Source: a virus. From it: a DNA stretch of 22,247 bases. A model generated the notes under the pieces. The model ran no database searches and had not been told where the DNA came from. It saw only the letters and a list, made by a program, of their open reading frames with translations. Below are positions 20,120 through 22,247 of the stretch, piece after piece (positions within the stretch are counted from its first letter, which is position 1; every line of letters begins with the position of its first letter). The stretch is from the IMG/VR virus record IMGVR_UViG_3300023210_000252, positions 1-22,247 of that record; one strand, given 5' to 3'. The translations under genes were made by a program, and so were the position numbers.

Positions 20120-20533
20120 ATGGCACAAATAGTAAAAAAAGAATGCACTCATTGGAATTTTGAATATAAGGGGATTTTTTGTGAAGTTGTATTTTGGAAC
20201 AAAGATTATCATAAGGAAAACAAGGACGTTTATTGGGCTGGTGGAATATGGAACTCATACATTTATATAAAAAAAGATAGGCACCCAGAGCTTTTCAAGA
20301 AACATTCATTGAGACTTAAAAATGGTAGACATTCCATATTTGATGTAGCCATTGACATGGCGAGCGGAGTAACTTTTTATGAAAAACTTTATAATGAAAG
20401 AGGCAAAGTTTATGCAATAAAAATAGGGAATGACTATAACCATATTTGGAACGGAGGAGAAGATAAGGACATGATTATTTCCCATTTGAAAGACACAGTG
20501 GACTCATTAACACCCCCACCCCATGCTAAATAA
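20120..20533 (+). CDS. 137-residue protein, unknown
   Basis: It starts MAQIVKKECTHWNFEYKGIF and is rich in aromatic residues: EVVFWNKDYHKENKDVYWAG, IWNSYIYIKKDRHPEL, VTFYEKLYNERGKVYAIKIG. It ends with NHIWNGGEDKDMIISHLKDT and a Pro-rich tail. It is probably a globular alpha/beta fold of unknown family. Its stop overlaps the next start by 11 nt. It looks like a genuine accessory gene, not a shadow, because its composition is balanced and no competing frame is better. Confidence 0.58.
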   Translation: MAQIVKKECTHWNFEYKGIFCEVVFWNKDYHKENKDVYWAGGIWNSYIYIKKDRHPELFKKHSLRLKNGRHSIFDVAIDMASGVTFYEKLYNERGKVYAIKIGNDYNHIWNGGEDKDMIISHLKDTVDSLTPPPHAK

Positions 20534-20747
20534 GCAAAACATAGAGGAAACCACAACACAGCGTAGCGGAGAGAACCAGCTCGGAGAGGCAAAAAAATGT
20601 ATCACAAATGAAATCCTGAACTTAAAAAGAGACATGATTATCTTAAGGGTAGACGGAGTAGAAAGAATGGTGCACAAAAACAAGTTTGACAAAGGCTTCA
20701 ACTTTGCTATTGAACAAGTTCTTAAGATTATAAATAATGAGAAATAA
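20523..20747 (+). CDS. 74-residue protein, unknown
   Basis: It starts MLNKQNIEETTTQRSGENQL, a polar N-terminus, followed by helical LGEAKKCITNEILNLKRDMI and a C-terminal KFDKGFNFAIEQVLKIINNE. It overlaps the gene before and the gene after by exactly 11 nt each, which supports real, coupled translation. No motif was recognised. Confidence 0.55.
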   Translation: MLNKQNIEETTTQRSGENQLGEAKKCITNEILNLKRDMIILRVDGVERMVHKNKFDKGFNFAIEQVLKIINNEK

Positions 20748-20991
20748 ACATTTAGACATGATAGGTGACACATTAAAAATGCTAGCAGATAAGATATATG
20801 AAGAAACTGGAGAAAAAATGTTGATAGGATGGGGCGTTGACGAAGGGGAAACAACGACTGAAGGATGTGTTACTTCTGACGGTATGAACTACCCTACTGC
20901 TTGCAAATTATTGGTAGGGATAACATGGTTCGCAACAGAGTGGTATGGAAATTTGCCAGAAGATGAAGTAAGGGGATTGGACGACCTTTAA
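20737..20991 (+). CDS. 84-residue acidic protein, unknown
   Basis: It starts MRNKHLDMIGDTLKMLADKI and continues YEETGEKMLIGWGVDEGETT, with GMNYPTACKLLVGITWFATE at the centre and an acidic end (NLPEDEVRGLDDL). A helical N-terminus and a mixed C-terminal half are likely. It has two cysteines but no zinc pattern. No family was recognised. The HNH cassette begins about 15 nt after its stop. Confidence 0.55.
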   Translation: MRNKHLDMIGDTLKMLADKIYEETGEKMLIGWGVDEGETTTEGCVTSDGMNYPTACKLLVGITWFATEWYGNLPEDEVRGLDDL

Positions 20992-21005
20992 ATTATAGAT
21001 ACCTT

Positions 21006-21018
21006 CCTCTAGTGGAGG
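21006..21018. repeat. Left arm of 12-bp inverted repeat around HNH gene
   Basis: CCTCTAGTGGAGG; its last 12 bases are the exact reverse complement of 21420-21431. Alone it also folds as CCTC-TAGTG-GAGG. It lies between the stop of the 84-residue gene and the HNH start. Confidence 0.6.
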
Positions 21019-21054
21019 TGGACAAGTGGGCAGAAAAGATGCTACCCTTAAAGC

Positions 21055-21411
21055 ATGCCGTATAAAAACAAACAAGATATACTAATGGCCTCCAAGAGGT
21101 GGGCCAAGAGAAACCCTGAAAAGTGTAAGGAAAGGGCTGCAATACAGCATAAAGCTGCAAGTGCCTTCCCTGAAAGACAGGAGTGCAGCATTAAGGGGTG
21201 TGAAGAGCCTGGAGAAAGACATCATCCAGACTACTCAAAGCCAACTGAAATAATCTGGCTGTGTAAAAAACATCACGAGATGGTTCATCATTCTGAATAC
21301 AGGAGGTGTTCTATTGAAGGTTGTGACAGAAAGCATATGGCCAAGGGGTTATGTCACCCCTGCTATAAGAAACAGAGAAGGGCAAAAGGATTCGCAAAGA
21401 ACTCTGCGTAG
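21055..21411 (+). CDS. Small HNH endonuclease with C-terminal zinc finger
   Basis: A 118-residue protein. A basic N-terminal helix (ASKRWAKRNPEKCKERAAI) is followed by a zinc-bound HNH-like domain: C44-x4-C49, GERHHPDYSKP (H56, H57), IIWLCKKHHEMVHH (C70, H73, H74, H78). A second finger follows at C85-x4-C90 and C100xxC103 (CSIEGCDRKHMAKGLCHPCY). Here the extra finger is at the C-terminus, unlike the three other endonucleases in the window. A short inverted repeat brackets the gene, which supports an independent insertion. A homing nuclease or small mobile HNH gene is the likely identity. Confidence 0.8.
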   Translation: MPYKNKQDILMASKRWAKRNPEKCKERAAIQHKAASAFPERQECSIKGCEEPGERHHPDYSKPTEIIWLCKKHHEMVHHSEYRRCSIEGCDRKHMAKGLCHPCYKKQRRAKGFAKNSA

Positions 21412-21419
21412 CTCCCTGC

Positions 21420-21431
21420 CCTCCACTAGAG
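21420..21431. repeat. Right arm of 12-bp inverted repeat around HNH gene
   Basis: CCTCCACTAGAG, the exact reverse complement of 21007-21018. It begins 8 nt after the HNH stop and is followed by an AT-rich leader for the next gene. Confidence 0.6.
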
Positions 21432-21460
21432 AAAAGTGTTTATAAATTAACCCCATAACA

Positions 21461-21916
21461 ATGGAACAAAGAACTGAACTACAACCAGTTAATGCAGACA
21501 GAGGGCTTGCCCTTGGTAGAGCGTTAGTAGAAAGATACACAAACTACGACAACTCTATTCAAGAAATTAACGTACAAGCTAGAGGACAAATGCAGTTACT
21601 CTTAACAGATATGATGCTTACCCTTACGCCTACTGACTTTGAAGAAGCAGGATTTAGAATGGGAATAACTGAACAGAACGCTATCTGTGACATGACAAAG
21701 ATGGGAGATATGATTGGTGGGCAATTTGTTTTCCAAGAATGGATGTCACCTAACGACTACGCTTTTCTGGGAGCTGTTGCTCAGGGGATACGTGGAAAGT
21801 TTGAGGAGATAAGTTCGGATGATTGTCCTATAATTACTAAGGATGAAGTATGGGATAAAGTCGAACTACCAATGACACGGGAAGAAGAACTAGAAGAGAC
21901 GTTAAGAAGACGCTAA
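21461..21916 (+). CDS. 151-residue acidic protein, unknown
   Basis: It starts MEQRTELQPVNADRGLALGR and is mainly helical: NSIQEINVQARGQMQLLLTD, LTPTDFEEAGFRMGITEQNA, FEEISSDDCPIITKDEVWDK. It ends in a charged run (REEELEETLRRR). No membrane segment or enzyme motif is visible. The length and the absence of competing frames support a real gene. It is probably an accessory early protein of unknown function. Confidence 0.6.
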   Translation: MEQRTELQPVNADRGLALGRALVERYTNYDNSIQEINVQARGQMQLLLTDMMLTLTPTDFEEAGFRMGITEQNAICDMTKMGDMIGGQFVFQEWMSPNDYAFLGAVAQGIRGKFEEISSDDCPIITKDEVWDKVELPMTREEELEETLRRR

Positions 21917-21931
21917 CAAACTAAATGAACA

Positions 21932-22192
21932 TTGAAAGAAAGAAACAGAATATCAAACAGAGCAGATGATTTGACTAAAGACTTACAAACTTCGTGGCTT
22001 TGGAAATGGAAGCAGGCCGTTAATAACAGAGAGGCAAGACTAGAAAAAACAAAAGACGCTATAACAGGAGTACAAGAATGGCTTAAACTATATATGCTCG
22101 ACCTATTATCTGCCGTGGACATAGAATGGAATATCAACAGGATCAGAAGAAGATTATTTGGAGATGGAAAAGAACCACCAAAGCGTAAGTAG
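21932..22192 (+). CDS. 86-residue protein, TTG start or frameshifted
   Basis: The open frame begins at TTG 21932 (MKERNRISNRADDLTKDLQT), right after an in-frame TGA. An ATG 7 nt upstream (21925) lies in another frame and stops after 14 codons. Either TTG is the true start, or a one- or two-base indel in the A-rich stretch GAAAGAAAGAAAC (21934-21946) separates the ATG from the rest. The protein is basic and amphipathic (WKWKQAVNNREARLEKTKDA, VQEWLKLYMLDLLSAV, NRIRRRLFGDGKEPPKRK). No family was recognised. Confidence 0.5.
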   Translation: MKERNRISNRADDLTKDLQTSWLWKWKQAVNNREARLEKTKDAITGVQEWLKLYMLDLLSAVDIEWNINRIRRRLFGDGKEPPKRK

Positions 22193-22195
22193 GTA

Positions 22196-22224
22196 TTTAC
22201 TTTTCCTTGAAAATATGTTAAGAT
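22196..22224 (+). promoter_or_regulatory. Weak putative promoter at the right edge
   Basis: TTTACT (22196-22201), a 17-nt spacer and TAAGAT (22219-22224) make a poor sigma70-like site after the last stop. The following ATTAACCCC resembles the leader before ATG 21461, so another gene may start just outside the window. Confidence 0.25.
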
Positions 22225-22247
22225 ACTTATAGTCATTAACCCCTCAT

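Noticed and set aside
1-22247. CRISPR array, integrase, repressor or insertion sequence
   Set aside because: No spaced direct repeats of CRISPR type and no recognisable recombinase, transposase or CI-like protein were found. The only tandem repeats are the 11-bp and 5-bp arrays near 15.75 kb.

Overview
The window looks like part of a tailed double-stranded DNA phage genome (or a phage-like metagenomic contig). It carries a large and small terminase, a P22-type long portal, a scaffold, a Mu gpT-like major capsid protein, phage replication genes, and four free-standing HNH-type endonuclease genes. It is AT-rich and uses the standard code, with TGA, TAA and TAG all acting as stops. The roughly 710-residue portal suggests a short-tailed virus, but no tail-tube, sheath or tape-measure gene lies in the window, so morphology stays open. 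No integrase or repressor was recognised. Most start codons have an A-rich leader and no Shine-Dalgarno sequence, which recalls phages of Bacteroidota. The best promoters, however, look like ordinary sigma70 sites (TTGACA-N17-TATACT), so the host is not settled.

Layout. From about 16.3 kb leftwards everything reads on the minus strand. In order of transcription these are: a 50-residue acidic protein; a DnaD/Lin1244-like replication initiator whose coding sequence contains iteron-like repeats; a primase-polymerase/DnaB-type helicase fusion; two small zinc-ribbon proteins; small membrane and unknown proteins; a HeH/LEM-like protein; a ~290-base gene-free but highly structured region; a 48-residue membrane protein; small terminase; large terminase; a DUF2292-like mini-protein; portal; an overlapping small ORF; scaffold; a putative capsid decoration protein; major capsid protein; and structural/fibre-like proteins. 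HNH endonucleases interrupt the last group, and a LamG-domain protein runs off the left edge.

From 16.4 kb rightwards everything reads on the plus strand from a divergent promoter pair. In order these are: a small protein, a beta-class DNA methyltransferase, a ribbon-helix-helix-like mini-protein, a second promoter, small proteins including a coiled-coil Gp157-like protein and an SSB-like protein with an acidic tail, two HNH endonucleases, a small membrane protein and several unknown early-type proteins.

How it fits together. The right arm resembles an early, host-interaction and DNA-metabolism arm. The left arm joins replication (initiator, primase-helicase, probable origin), packaging (TerS, TerL, portal) and head assembly (scaffold, decoration, capsid) in one leftward block. 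The features most worth a second look are the structured region upstream of terS (large ncRNA or packaging site), the iteron cluster inside the initiator gene, the folded 3' UTR of the capsid gene, and a small HNH gene bracketed by a 12-bp inverted repeat.
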